Source: Caldilineaceae bacterium (GTDB lineage: Bacteria; Chloroflexota; Anaerolineae; Caldilineales; Caldilineaceae). Taken from it: a stretch of DNA of 12,763 bases. This document shows, piece after piece, positions 5,945 through 12,763 of the stretch. The notes under the pieces were generated by a model that made no database searches, was not told the DNA's origin, and was given only the letters and a program-made list of their open reading frames with translations. Made by a program: the position numbers and the translations under genes. Location of the stretch: positions 1-12,763 of the forward strand of contig JACSRH010000057.1 in NCBI GenBank assembly GCA_014879855.1, given 5' to 3'. The number at the start of each line of letters is the position of its first letter. Position 1 is the stretch's first letter.

Positions 5945-8038
5945 ATGTCCACCAGTGGGCGCAACTGCATGTCTTTGACCGAACCGTCCTATCCGCCACC
6001 ACGCAACCGGGCCTCCGCCGTGCTCACGATCAGCATTCTGGTCGCTTTTTTTGTTTTGGTCGGACTGAGTTGGATGTGGTTTGCCGCACAAAATGGCCTG
6101 CTGCTGGCGCCGACGGCAACGGCAACAGCAACCCCACTGGCCGCCACGCGTACGCCAACGCCAGACCTGCGCGCCACCAATGTTGCTGGGGATATGCTGA
6201 CGCAGATTGCTTTTGCGGCGACATCGCTGGCGCACCTGACGTCACAAATCATGCCGGTCGATGCGCCAGCGACTGTTCAGCCTGGCGCGCCGGCGGAGAC
6301 GCAACAGTCGCTGCAACTGCCGCTGGTCTCCATGGCCGACCCCCAAAGCCCCTTGCACATCCCTGTACAGAACCCGCCGCCGGTGCAGCCCGAGTCGCCG
6401 CTGGCGTCGGACGCTGAAATGACCGCAACCGCGATTTTTATTCCAAATGTCAGCCAGCAGGGGCCGCCAACGCCGACTGAAACGCCAACGCCTGTGGTTG
6501 TCCCAACCTTGCCGCCACCGCCGCCAGTCACACCTGAAATCTTGGCGCCGACTGAAACGCCGACGCCGCCATTTGTGGCGCCATTTACACCGGCGCCCAC
6601 CGCTACGGTGTTGTTCGTCCAGGTTGCGGAGCTGGCCGCGGTTTCTAGAGCGACGAACACGACGGTCTACATCGGCCCGAGCACCTTTTACACGCCCACT
6701 GCTGACTTGCTGCCAGCTTACACATCGATCCGGGTGCGCGGGCGCACGCAAAGCGGCGACTGGCTGTTTGGCTGTTGTTTGAACAACAACCAGATTTTTT
6801 GGGTGCGTGCAGCTCACGTCACCATTGCAGGCAATCCGGTTCCGGTTGGTTTTCCTGCTGGCGTGGACACTAACAGTGTGCAATGGGATCCGAATAATCC
6901 AAAGTGGCTGCCAGTCTATCCACTCGATCCCGTGCTGACGCCGCGCCCTCAGCCGACGATGATCCCGCTGGGGGACTATCCCCTGGCGCGCTATGATCGC
7001 GGCAACACTGGGCGACTGCCAGCCCTGCCAAATTCCTCTCTGCAAAATGGCTGGGGAAGCATCTTTGGTCAGGCGGGCCAATCCTTCCGTTCACCGGTGG
7101 CCGTGTCGGGGCCAAACGTGCTTTCCTCAAGCGCGGACGGGCAACTTTATAGCCTGAATCGTGAGACAGGCACCCAACGTTGGCGCGTCAACCTCAACAA
7201 TAGCAGCGATCTGGCGCCTGCGGTCAACGATGGGTTGATCTACGCTCCCTACGCCCCCAATCGAATTTATGTGATGCAGGATGCCGGCAACAGCGCCAAC
7301 CCCGTGTCAGACATCGAATTGCCCGCCAATCTCGCAACGTCGCCCACTTTTTCAAATGACGTGGTCTTTGTCGGCATTGGTGAAAACGCCGACGCGCGCC
7401 TGGTGGCGATGAAACGCGATAATGTCAATGACCGGCGAACTTTCGAGGATCCACAGGCTAAACTCCTGCAACCGGCCATCGGTCAAGAGACGATCTTTGT
7501 GGCGGCCGACCGGCTGTGGGCTGTAGACGTCAATTTCTGGCTGAACCCTGAAATTATCTGGCTAAGCCCTGATGTTGCCACTGTGATCGCGCCGCCAGTT
7601 TACGCTTATCCAGGCGTAATTCGGAATGCCGAGCTGTATGTGGCCGACGCGTCGCTCAACGTGCATGCCCTGGATGCCAATACAGGATTGCGGCTGTGGG
7701 TGCATCCGTTTGGCAGCCAGGTGAGCACATTGGCTGTGAACGATGCGTATGTTTTTATCGCCGGAGGAGGTTTGTTACGCGCCGTGTCGCGCCAGACCGG
7801 GCAAGCGCTCTGGACCGTGCAAACCGGCGGCGCATTGAGCGGCGGGCCATTTGTCACCGCTGACCGCGTGCTGATTGTCACACAGAGTGGCGCCGTATTG
7901 ATCTATGATGCTACTACAGGCGGCGTGCTTGCTTCCGCCACTGTCCCCGCTGCCGTCAATGCTGCACCCGCCGTCAGCCAGGATTGGCTCTTTGCCCCTT
8001 CGGGCAACACGATCTTCGGCTATCGAGGGACTCCTTAG
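5945..8038 (+). CDS. membrane-anchored SH3-like and PQQ-type beta-propeller protein
   Basis: This 697-residue protein is probably anchored by one N-terminal membrane helix (about 26-47, preceded by Arg20 and Arg22) with the rest outside the cell. A long low-complexity stalk (about 55-225) is rich in Thr, Pro and Ala, with PTATATATP, PTPTETPTP and PTETPTPPF. An SH3-like domain follows at about 232-294; it contains NTTVYIGPS, GDWLFGCCLNNNQIFWV and a Cys-Cys pair. From about 385 to the end are PQQ_2-type propeller repeats: SSADGQLYSLNRETGTQRWRV (395-415), YVADASLNVHALDANTGLRLW (565-585), AVSRQTGQALW (613-623) and IYDATTGG (653-660). No enzyme active site is visible, so a scaffold or binding role is likelier than a quinoprotein dehydrogenase. 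An alternative start lies at 5969. Its stop overlaps the next gene by one base, suggesting co-expression. Confidence 0.82.
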   Translation: MSTSGRNCMSLTEPSYPPPRNRASAVLTISILVAFFVLVGLSWMWFAAQNGLLLAPTATATATPLAATRTPTPDLRATNVAGDMLTQIAFAATSLAHLTSQIMPVDAPATVQPGAPAETQQSLQLPLVSMADPQSPLHIPVQNPPPVQPESPLASDAEMTATAIFIPNVSQQGPPTPTETPTPVVVPTLPPPPPVTPEILAPTETPTPPFVAPFTPAPTATVLFVQVAELAAVSRATNTTVYIGPSTFYTPTADLLPAYTSIRVRGRTQSGDWLFGCCLNNNQIFWVRAAHVTIAGNPVPVGFPAGVDTNSVQWDPNNPKWLPVYPLDPVLTPRPQPTMIPLGDYPLARYDRGNTGRLPALPNSSLQNGWGSIFGQAGQSFRSPVAVSGPNVLSSSADGQLYSLNRETGTQRWRVNLNNSSDLAPAVNDGLIYAPYAPNRIYVMQDAGNSANPVSDIELPANLATSPTFSNDVVFVGIGENADARLVAMKRDNVNDRRTFEDPQAKLLQPAIGQETIFVAADRLWAVDVNFWLNPEIIWLSPDVATVIAPPVYAYPGVIRNAELYVADASLNVHALDANTGLRLWVHPFGSQVSTLAVNDAYVFIAGGGLLRAVSRQTGQALWTVQTGGALSGGPFVTADRVLIVTQSGAVLIYDATTGGVLASATVPAAVNAAPAVSQDWLFAPSGNTIFGYRGTP

Positions 8039-9465
8039 TGGCTGACGCAACATACCGTGCCGCCCCTCGCCGGCCTGGGTGGGATGTTTTTCTCCTGGCC
8101 GTGCTGGTCTTCGCCGTGCTGCAAACTGTTGGGCTGGCGGAGCAGGCCGCGCTGCCCAACCGCCTGCAAGACGTGTTGCGCCACCCAGTGCTCGGCGCTT
8201 TGTTGCCGCAGGCTGGCTATACGGCGATGGGTGAGGTCGGCCCGCGCCCCGGCGAGCCGATTGGCTTGCTGCTGAACGCGCTGACCCTCGGCGCCTTGAT
8301 CGGCTATGCGCTGCTCGATCTGGCTTTGCGCGAACCACACCGCACCCGCTGGAAAGCCTGGCTGCTGGCTGTGGTGATCCTGACGGCGGTGGTGCTGCCA
8401 ACCGCCAAGCTGATCCTGTTGCGCAACGCCAACGGGCCGGCCAGCTACACACACGACGGCGGCGTCATCCAGACCGAAGCGACGATCCGTTTTCTGTTGG
8501 ACGGCAAGAACCCTTACACGGAGGACTACATCGACACGCCGATGGCCGAGTGGGGGTTCAGCCAATATCGCACCGCGCTTTATCATTATCCCTACCTGCC
8601 GTGGACGTTTGTTTTCAGCGCGCCTTTTTACGTGCTCGGCCAGGCGATCGGTTTCTACGACCAGCGTGTTCTCTATCTGCTGCTCTACGGCTTGGCGGTC
8701 TTCCTGTCCGCGCGGCTGGCAATCGGTTCATCCGCGAAACTCGCCCTCGCCGCGACCCTGGCGCTTAACCCGATCATGGCGCTCGATGTGGTCTTTGGCC
8801 AAAATGATGTTTTTGTGCTGGCCTGGATTGTCTTTGCACTGGTCTTTTGGCAAAGTGCACGTACGCAGGAGAAGCAGGGCAACACGGGCAGGCGCTGGCT
8901 TGTGCTCTCCGCGCTTTGCTTTGGCGTGGCGTGCGCGTCCAAACCGACGGCCTGGTTCTTTGCCCCGTTCTATGGCCTGCTGCTTGTACAAGGTGACGCG
9001 CGTTTGCACGGGGCGGGATGGCGCGGGCTGTGGCGGGTGACGCCGACGATCTTGCGCCGCGCCGCGCCGGCAATCGGCGTCTTTCTGCTGCTATTGCTGC
9101 CGTACATATTCTGGGATGCGGCCTCGCTCTACGACGATGTCTGGCGTTGGAGCAGCGGTCAAGGGCCGACCGGCTATCAGATTTGGGGCTGGGGCGCCAG
9201 CAACTTTGTGCTTGGCCTGGGGCTGGTGGCGGATCGTTTCAGCCAGTGGCCCTTCTGGGTGCTGCAAATTCTGGCGGCAGTTCCGCTGCTGATCTGGTTC
9301 TTGGTGCGCCAGCTCAGCAGAAATACGCTGGCGCTCGCTTGCTGGCACTATGGACTTTTCTTATTTGTCTTTTTCTATGCGAGCCGCTTTCTAAATGAGA
9401 ATTATCTGGGATATATTCTGGCCTTGTTTGCAATTGGCGTGTTCGCCTTTAGCGATGAAGAATAG
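8038..9465 (+). CDS. multi-spanning membrane protein, GT-C glycosyltransferase-like
   Basis: The 475-residue protein is mostly hydrophobic, with about 11-13 predicted membrane helices. After the first three helices comes an outside loop at about 137-186 containing THDGGVIQTEATIRFLLDGKNPYTEDY-type sequence. An acidic residue there followed by a G-x-x-PY motif resembles GT-C enzymes such as the GT87/DUF2029 group, which use polyprenyl-phosphate sugars. LNPIMALDVVFGQNDVFVL (243-261) resembles the second conserved region of such proteins. A transferase of lipid-linked sugars to envelope glycans or proteins is the likely role; donor and acceptor are unknown. The GTG start at 8038 shares its G with the preceding TAG stop, and GAGGGA lies about 8 bases upstream. 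An upstream ATG in frame at 7984 would overlap the propeller gene and has no such site. A terminator follows closely. Confidence 0.75.
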   Translation: MADATYRAAPRRPGWDVFLLAVLVFAVLQTVGLAEQAALPNRLQDVLRHPVLGALLPQAGYTAMGEVGPRPGEPIGLLLNALTLGALIGYALLDLALREPHRTRWKAWLLAVVILTAVVLPTAKLILLRNANGPASYTHDGGVIQTEATIRFLLDGKNPYTEDYIDTPMAEWGFSQYRTALYHYPYLPWTFVFSAPFYVLGQAIGFYDQRVLYLLLYGLAVFLSARLAIGSSAKLALAATLALNPIMALDVVFGQNDVFVLAWIVFALVFWQSARTQEKQGNTGRRWLVLSALCFGVACASKPTAWFFAPFYGLLLVQGDARLHGAGWRGLWRVTPTILRRAAPAIGVFLLLLLPYIFWDAASLYDDVWRWSSGQGPTGYQIWGWGASNFVLGLGLVADRFSQWPFWVLQILAAVPLLIWFLVRQLSRNTLALACWHYGLFLFVFFYASRFLNENYLGYILALFAIGVFAFSDEE

Positions 9466-9486
9466 CGAGAATAGCGCATAAAAAGC

Positions 9487-9515
9487 ACCAGGCGAGGGTA
9501 ACCCCCTCGCCTGGT
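9487..9515. terminator. bidirectional intrinsic terminator
   Basis: ACCAGGCGAGGG (9487-9498) and CCCTCGCCTGGT (9504-9515) form a perfect 12-base-pair stem around TAACC. On the plus strand TTTCATTGTTTCTT follows; on the minus strand GCTTTTT follows. It sits between two convergent genes ending at 9465 and 9540 and fits termination from both sides. Confidence 0.88.
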
Positions 9516-9539
9516 TTCATTGTTTCTTGCACGCGCGCC

Positions 9540-10418
9540 TCACGCTTCTTCTGGCACGCGCGCAGCTTCCATTGCGGTAATGACATCTTCTTGCGTAAGA
9601 AACTGATATGCAGCTTCAAACGCATCCAGATGCCGGTCGACGGTGGCTTCACTTTCCTTGGCTGCAATCAACACCAGACCACTGAGCGCCGCGTCCAACG
9701 CAACGATGCTGGGCAATGGCCCGATCGCCTCCGTTGGTGCGTAGATCACCAGGTCGGAGATGCGGTTGACCGGACTTGCCAGCGACCCGATGATGCCTAG
9801 CGTCTTGGCGCCGCGTGCGCGCGCAAACTCCATCGCGCGCGCTACGTCGCGGCCATACGCCGTCGCACTGATGCCGATGACGAGCACATTACTATCCAGC
9901 GTCATCAGCGTGGCAGCCTTCTTCACAGCATCGTTTGGGAGATAGTCGGCTTGGATCCCGCGATGGCGAAATTGTTGGGCAACCATTTCCGCCACAGCTT
10001 CTGCATAGCCCTCGCCCACCACAACCACGCGCTCGATGCTCTCGATCAGCCGGGCGACGGCTTCAAGATGCACAGGCGGATTTTGGATGAGCATCTGTTG
10101 TAGATTTTGTCGTTCTTGTTCGATCCGGTCATTGAAGACGCCGGCCGGATCATTTGGTGCGAGCGGCTTTGGCTCATAAGCCGCATAGATCTCCGATTTG
10201 ACCTGCTCCCGAACATCGTGAAGCAGATCCGGATAGCCGTTATAACCGAGTCGCTGTGAGAAACGTACTACGGTAGTTGTATCAACGCCGACAGCGTAGG
10301 CGAGCTGTGCAGCGGTCATAAAAGCCACATCGTAGTAGTTGCTCATAATATAATCCGCGACTTTCCGATAACTACGGCTTAAGTGGTCGTAGTACTCACG
10401 GATCTTTTCCCTATACAT
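9540..10418 (-). CDS. RpiR/MurR-family transcriptional regulator (HTH + SIS)
   Basis: The 292-residue protein has the standard length and order of the RpiR family. The N-terminal HTH_6 domain (about 1-77) contains SYRKVADYIMSNYYDVAFMT and a helix-turn-helix at 36-57 (AAQLAYAVGVDTTTVVRFSQRL) followed by GYNGYPDL. The C-terminal SIS domain (about 115-255) normally binds a phosphosugar; it begins with RVVVVGEGYAEAVA (130-143). Here the family's usual small-residue phosphate-binding signatures look altered: GEGYAEAVA has Ala where Ser is common, and GISATAYGRD (182-191) replaces the common SxSGxT. The ligand may therefore be unusual or binding may be lost. AGGGGGG lies about five bases before the ATG at 10418. 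It is divergent from the deacetylase gene, which it might control; no sugar catabolic gene adjoins. Confidence 0.9.
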   Translation of the reverse strand: MYREKIREYYDHLSRSYRKVADYIMSNYYDVAFMTAAQLAYAVGVDTTTVVRFSQRLGYNGYPDLLHDVREQVKSEIYAAYEPKPLAPNDPAGVFNDRIEQERQNLQQMLIQNPPVHLEAVARLIESIERVVVVGEGYAEAVAEMVAQQFRHRGIQADYLPNDAVKKAATLMTLDSNVLVIGISATAYGRDVARAMEFARARGAKTLGIIGSLASPVNRISDLVIYAPTEAIGPLPSIVALDAALSGLVLIAAKESEATVDRHLDAFEAAYQFLTQEDVITAMEAARVPEEA

Positions 10419-10532
10419 CTGGCCCCCCTAGAATGTATGAGTGATGAGCAAGCGTTGTCTATGTGCGCATAAATTGTTCCTGTGAAATTGTAGGAGTATG
10501 CCAATCGCAAATTGATGAAACTTCCGCTCCAA

Positions 10533-10561
10533 AGTATAGAATGGACAATTGTTTTTGTCAA
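10533..10561 (-). promoter_or_regulatory. near-consensus sigma70 promoter of the rpiR-type gene
   Basis: On the minus strand a perfect TTGACA (10561-10556) is followed after exactly 17 bases by TATACT (10538-10533). This is the best-scoring promoter in the window by eye. Transcription would begin near 10526 and give a leader of roughly 108 bases before the start codon at 10418. Confidence 0.72.
10544..10559. promoter_or_regulatory. inverted repeat overlapping the regulator's -35 box, candidate operator
   Basis: GACAA (10544-10548) and TTGTC (10555-10559) form an inverted repeat with a six-base spacer, and an ACAATTGT palindrome lies at 10545-10552. The repeat overlaps the TTGACA of the minus-strand promoter, a position suited to autoregulation. 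This role is inferred. Confidence 0.35.
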
Positions 10562-10652
10562 TCACCTAATCAAAACGCCCTGTAAATGAAATATAGATTG
10601 ACGACAAACGTTGCATTTTTGGGGCAAAGTTCGCGATAAATAAATCAAAAAC

Positions 10653-10665
10653 ATTCATAATGAAT
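10653..10665. promoter_or_regulatory. perfect 13-base palindrome, candidate operator
   Basis: ATTCAT (10653-10658), a single A, and ATGAAT (10660-10665) make a perfect odd palindrome. It lies about 95 bases from each of the two divergent promoters, in an AT-rich region. A dimeric regulator such as the neighbouring HTH-SIS protein could bind, but AT-rich palindromes also arise by chance. Confidence 0.3.
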
Positions 10666-10756
10666 TGATACTCAGTGGCCGCCCCTTGATTTCGTCGCTG
10701 CAATCCACCAAACTCCTGCAGAAAACTATGCATAATTAGCCCACCTTCCTCAATCA

Positions 10757-10765
10757 TGCTATGAT
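10757..10765 (+). promoter_or_regulatory. extended -10 promoter of the deacetylase gene
   Basis: TGC directly precedes TATGAT (10760-10765), an extended -10 element; no good -35 box is seen. The start would fall at about 10771-10773, on the ATG at 10772. With no Shine-Dalgarno present, a leaderless message is plausible. Confidence 0.5.
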
Positions 10766-10771
10766 GCGCGT

Positions 10772-11833
10772 ATGGGAAGCGAAGTCAAACCACTTGCCAG
10801 AAAGTCAGAAGCCACGTTGCGCTATGGCGCCTTGGTATGGATGGTGGCCAGTCTGTTCTGGCTGGGTGGATGTAGCCGTGGGGGCAGCGTTTCCGCAGCG
10901 CCCGCCTCGGCGACGACCCCTTCGCCCGCGCTTGAATTGACGCCGACTGCAATGACATACACTGCCAGTTCAGCGCAAACGCAACCAGCGCTGCCTTCGT
11001 TATCTCCTGCCACGGCTGTGGTGGAGCGTGCGGCGACATCCACGCCGCACCCTGTGTCGCTGGCTGGCTTGCTGCCTACACCGACGCCCACCTTGGCCGC
11101 AACGTCCCAACCCACCTATGCGCCAACGCCTGACGGCGTCGCTCGCAGCCTGCGCGTGCCCATTCTCATGTATCATTACCTCAGCACACCCCCTGACGAT
11201 GCTGACATCTACCGCCGCGATCTGTCGGTGTCGCCGGAGCTATTTGCCGCCCAGTTGGATCGACTGTTGGCGGAAGGCTATACGGCGGTCAATCTCTACC
11301 AAGTGATCGATGCCTTGCAGCGCGGCGCGCCCCTTCCAGAAAAACCTGTTGTCATCACCTTTGACGACGGCTATCGCGATAACTACGAAAATGCCTTTCC
11401 TCTGCTGCACGCCCGCAACATGCCGGCGACCCTCTTTGTGGTGACTGACTTCATCGATGAGCAGCGCCCAGACTACTTGACGTGGGATATGGCGCGCACG
11501 ATGTTGGCGGCTGGAATTTCGATCGAGTCGCACAGCCGCAACCATGCAAGCCTGGCAGATCAGGGTGACGACTATCTGGTTTGGCAGTTATTGGGGAGTT
11601 TGGAGACAATCGAGTACGAACTCGGCGTGCGGCCGCGCTTTCTCTCTTACCCGGCTGGAGATTATGACCAGCGCACCATCGACATTGCCAGGAGTGCAAA
11701 CTACTGGGCAGCCGCCACCACGAAACAAGGCGCCTTGCTGAACAGCGCTCACCCTTTTGAGTTGTCGCGCATTCGTGTGCGCAATACCACGGATCCTGAC
11801 GATCTCATCCGCCTGCTGGCGCTTGACTGGTAG
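10772..11833 (+). CDS. lipoprotein polysaccharide deacetylase (NodB/CE4 fold)
   Basis: This 353-residue exported protein likely removes acetyl groups from N-acetylglucosamine or related sugars in a surface or wall polymer. The N-terminus has a hydrophobic stretch (18-32) ending in a lipobox LGGC with Cys34, so it is probably a lipoprotein. Residues about 40-122 form a Ser/Thr/Pro/Ala-rich stalk (LLPTPTPTLAATS). The CE4 domain begins near 128 with VPILMYHYL. Its key motifs are TFDDG (196-200; catalytic and metal Asp), ESHSRNH (252-258; metal ligands H254 and H258) and RFLSYPAGDYD (289-299). LTW at 236-238 is also typical. All expected metal ligands are present, so it is probably active. The ATG at 10772 follows an extended -10 with no ribosome site. 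It is divergent from the RpiR-type regulator. Confidence 0.92.
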   Translation: MGSEVKPLARKSEATLRYGALVWMVASLFWLGGCSRGGSVSAAPASATTPSPALELTPTAMTYTASSAQTQPALPSLSPATAVVERAATSTPHPVSLAGLLPTPTPTLAATSQPTYAPTPDGVARSLRVPILMYHYLSTPPDDADIYRRDLSVSPELFAAQLDRLLAEGYTAVNLYQVIDALQRGAPLPEKPVVITFDDGYRDNYENAFPLLHARNMPATLFVVTDFIDEQRPDYLTWDMARTMLAAGISIESHSRNHASLADQGDDYLVWQLLGSLETIEYELGVRPRFLSYPAGDYDQRTIDIARSANYWAAATTKQGALLNSAHPFELSRIRVRNTTDPDDLIRLLALDW

Positions 11834-11843
11834 CAGGCGCCAG
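11816..11843. terminator. hairpin across the deacetylase stop codon
   Basis: CTGGCGC (11816-11822) and GCGCCAG (11837-11843) form a perfect seven-base-pair stem around a 14-base loop that includes the TAG stop. An overlapping alternative pairs GCCTGC (11811-11816) with GCAGGC (11833-11838). No T-run follows, so read-through into the next gene is likely. Confidence 0.25.
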
Positions 11844-11882
11844 TGCGCTTGCCAGCCGGTAAACCTGCCAGCACCCCGCCTC

Positions 11883-12347
11883 ATGCTCGAACTTGCTGCC
11901 ATCTTTCTCAACATCCTGCTGCCGGTTTTCAGCCTGGTGCTGATCGGCTATCTTGCCGGGCCGCGGCTGGGCATGGAGCCGCGCACACTCTCCAAGCTGG
12001 CTTACTACATTTTAGTCCCGGCCTTCATCTTCAATATCTTCAGCAAAGCAGAGGTGCAGCTCGAGCTGGCGGCGCGCATGGCGCTCTATTCGATTGTCGT
12101 GACGCTTGGCGCCGTGACTGTGGCTTTTGTGATGGCGCGGCTGCTTGGCGCAGGGCCGCAGATAATGGCTGCTTATGTGCTGGTGGCGGGCTTTGGCAAC
12201 GTGGGGAACTTTGGACTGCCGGTCGTGGAGTTCAAGGTGGGGAGTGAGGGGATGCTGCCAGCCTCGATCTACTTTCTGACGGGCAGCACCTTTGGCTTTT
12301 TAATCGGTGTGATGGCGGCAACCTGGCAGCGCGGCGGCGCGCACTGA
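11883..12347 (+). pseudogene. AEC-family (auxin efflux carrier) permease, N-terminal part ending at an in-frame TGA
   Basis: The 154 codons from the ATG at 11883 encode the first half of an AEC-family secondary transporter, which normally has about ten membrane helices and 300-320 residues. The start MLELAAIFLNILLPVFSLVL and the following GYLAGPRLG are typical of the family's first helix and loop. YYILVPAFIFNIF (41-53) is the second helix, and GFGNVGNFGLPVV (103-115) is the family's Asn-Gly-Leu-Pro region. The frame stops at TGA 12345-12347 in the central cytoplasmic loop, but the same frame continues at once with good AEC sequence. The ATG choice rests on similarity to family N-termini; no clear ribosome site is seen. 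It follows the deacetylase by 49 bases. Confidence 0.8.
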
Positions 12348-12763
12348 AAGTCGGCCTGGGCTGCGTTCACGACGCCAGACGTCATTGCGGTTCTGCCGGC
12401 TTTTCTGATCAACTGGCTCGATTTCCCTGTGCCGATGTTTATTGACCGCGCTGTGGCGCTGATGGCCGGCGCCTTGATTCCGATCATGTTGCTGACCCTG
12501 GGCATTCAGTTGGCGGGAATGGGGCGGCCGCGTATCGACCGTCACGTGATCGCCGCCAGCGTGGCGCGCCTGCTGATTGCCCCGATGCTGGCGTTCGCAC
12601 TGGCCGGCGTCTTTGCCATCACAGGCATCGAACGCAGCGTCGGGATCATGCAGGCTGCCATGCCGGCCGCGGTGCTGACCTCACTGATCGCGCTGGAGCA
12701 CGACTTGATCCCCGACTTCGTGACGACAGTCGTGCTCTTTTCCACGGTGGCCAGCGCGGTGAC
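12348..12763 (+). pseudogene. AEC-family permease, C-terminal half in the same frame, cut by the window end
   Basis: Directly after the TGA the same reading frame stays open for 138 codons to the window end. It reads KSAWAAFTTPDVIAVLPAF, then LMAGALIPIMLLTLGIQLAG, VARLLIAPMLAFALAG and MQAAMPAAVLTSLIAL. These correspond to the later helices of AEC transporters, including the A-L-P-M-L-x-L-G-x-Q-L type segment and the M-Q-x-A-M-P segment. Start codons for separate translation exist (GTG 12429, ATG 12435), but none has a clear ribosome site, and a half protein would lack the N-terminal helices. A nonsense mutation, a sequence error or translational read-through could explain the split. The gene is also incomplete at the right edge. 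Confidence 0.75.

Larger units (their letters stand above)
10419..10771. other. AT-rich divergent control region
   Basis: This 353-base gene-free stretch between two divergent genes is visibly richer in A and T than its surroundings. It holds the regulator's promoter on the minus strand, a candidate operator on that promoter, a perfect ATTCAT-A-ATGAAT palindrome at 10653-10665, and an extended -10 promoter for the deacetylase gene at its right end. A 55-codon minus-strand frame crosses the middle but is not convincingly a gene. Confidence 0.6.

Noticed and set aside
6242..7081. A 279-codon minus-strand frame opposite the SH3/PQQ gene
   Set aside because: It is an Arg-rich antisense shadow of the Thr/Pro stalk region without any domain.
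10566..10733. A 55-codon minus-strand frame starting MHSFLQEFGG, preceded by GAGGAAGGTGGG
   Set aside because: The purine-rich site is tempting, but no promoter lies upstream, the sequence has no recognisable domain, and AT-rich control DNA gives such frames by chance. Conservation in relatives would change this view.
11757..11882. A longer start for the AEC gene inside the deacetylase gene
   Set aside because: The extra 42 residues are the out-of-frame reading of the deacetylase end; AEC proteins begin with a sequence like that at 11883.
12345..12400. Selenocysteine insertion at the TGA of the AEC gene
   Set aside because: A bulged stem follows the TGA, but it is weak, AEC transporters have no known selenocysteine at this loop, and a simple nonsense change is a simpler explanation.

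Overview
The window looks like chromosomal DNA from a bacterium of the phylum Chloroflexota, probably the Anaerolineae/Caldilineae side. This is an inference from two signs: the exported proteins carry long Thr/Pro-rich stalks (PTPTP, TPTET and similar), and one joins an SH3-like domain with a Cys-Cys pair to a PQQ-type propeller, a style common in that phylum. The DNA is moderately GC-rich, except for one AT-rich intergenic stretch at about 10.42-10.77 kb. TGA, TAG and GTG/TTG starts are used in the normal bacterial way.

Layout. (1) 1-189 is a regulatory region with a good promoter whose -35 box lies in the loop of a perfect palindrome; an open minus-strand frame also crosses the left edge. 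(2) 190-900 (+) encodes an OmpR/PhoB-type DNA-binding protein with a degenerate receiver domain. (3) 930-3476 (-) encodes a full-length bifunctional Rel/SpoT (p)ppGpp enzyme with an unusual N-terminal extension, convergent with gene 1. (4) 3626-5635 (-) is a tightly overlapping housekeeping operon, rnhB-yraN-miaA: RNase HII, a UPF0102 nuclease-like protein and tRNA dimethylallyltransferase. (5) 5636-5944 is intergenic, with divergent promoters and a cluster of GTCGGGCT/AGCCCGAC hairpin repeats. (6) 5945-9465 (+) is a two-gene unit: a membrane-anchored SH3/PQQ-propeller protein and, overlapping it by one base, a multi-spanning GT-C-like membrane protein. It ends at a strong terminator shared with the next gene. 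(7) 9540-10418 (-) encodes an RpiR/MurR-family HTH-SIS regulator. (8) 10419-10771 is an AT-rich divergent control region with a near-consensus promoter for the regulator and an extended -10 promoter for the gene on the other side. (9) 10772-11833 (+) encodes a lipoprotein polysaccharide deacetylase. (10) 11883-12763 (+) is an AEC-family (auxin efflux carrier) permease split by an in-frame TGA and cut by the window end.

How they fit together. Left of about 5.6 kb the genes are core information and stress functions: stringent response, tRNA modification and RNA/DNA hybrid removal. To the right they concern the cell surface: an exported scaffold/propeller protein, a lipid-linked-sugar type transferase and a deacetylase, with a sugar-phosphate-type regulator divergent from the deacetylase. 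I find no CRISPR array, insertion sequence, phage gene, tRNA or rRNA. I do not see a clearly new multi-gene system. The points most worth a second look are the interrupted AEC gene, the palindrome over the first promoter, the two genes whose promoters suggest leaderless transcripts, the hairpin-repeat cluster and the degenerate sensory domains of both transcription factors.
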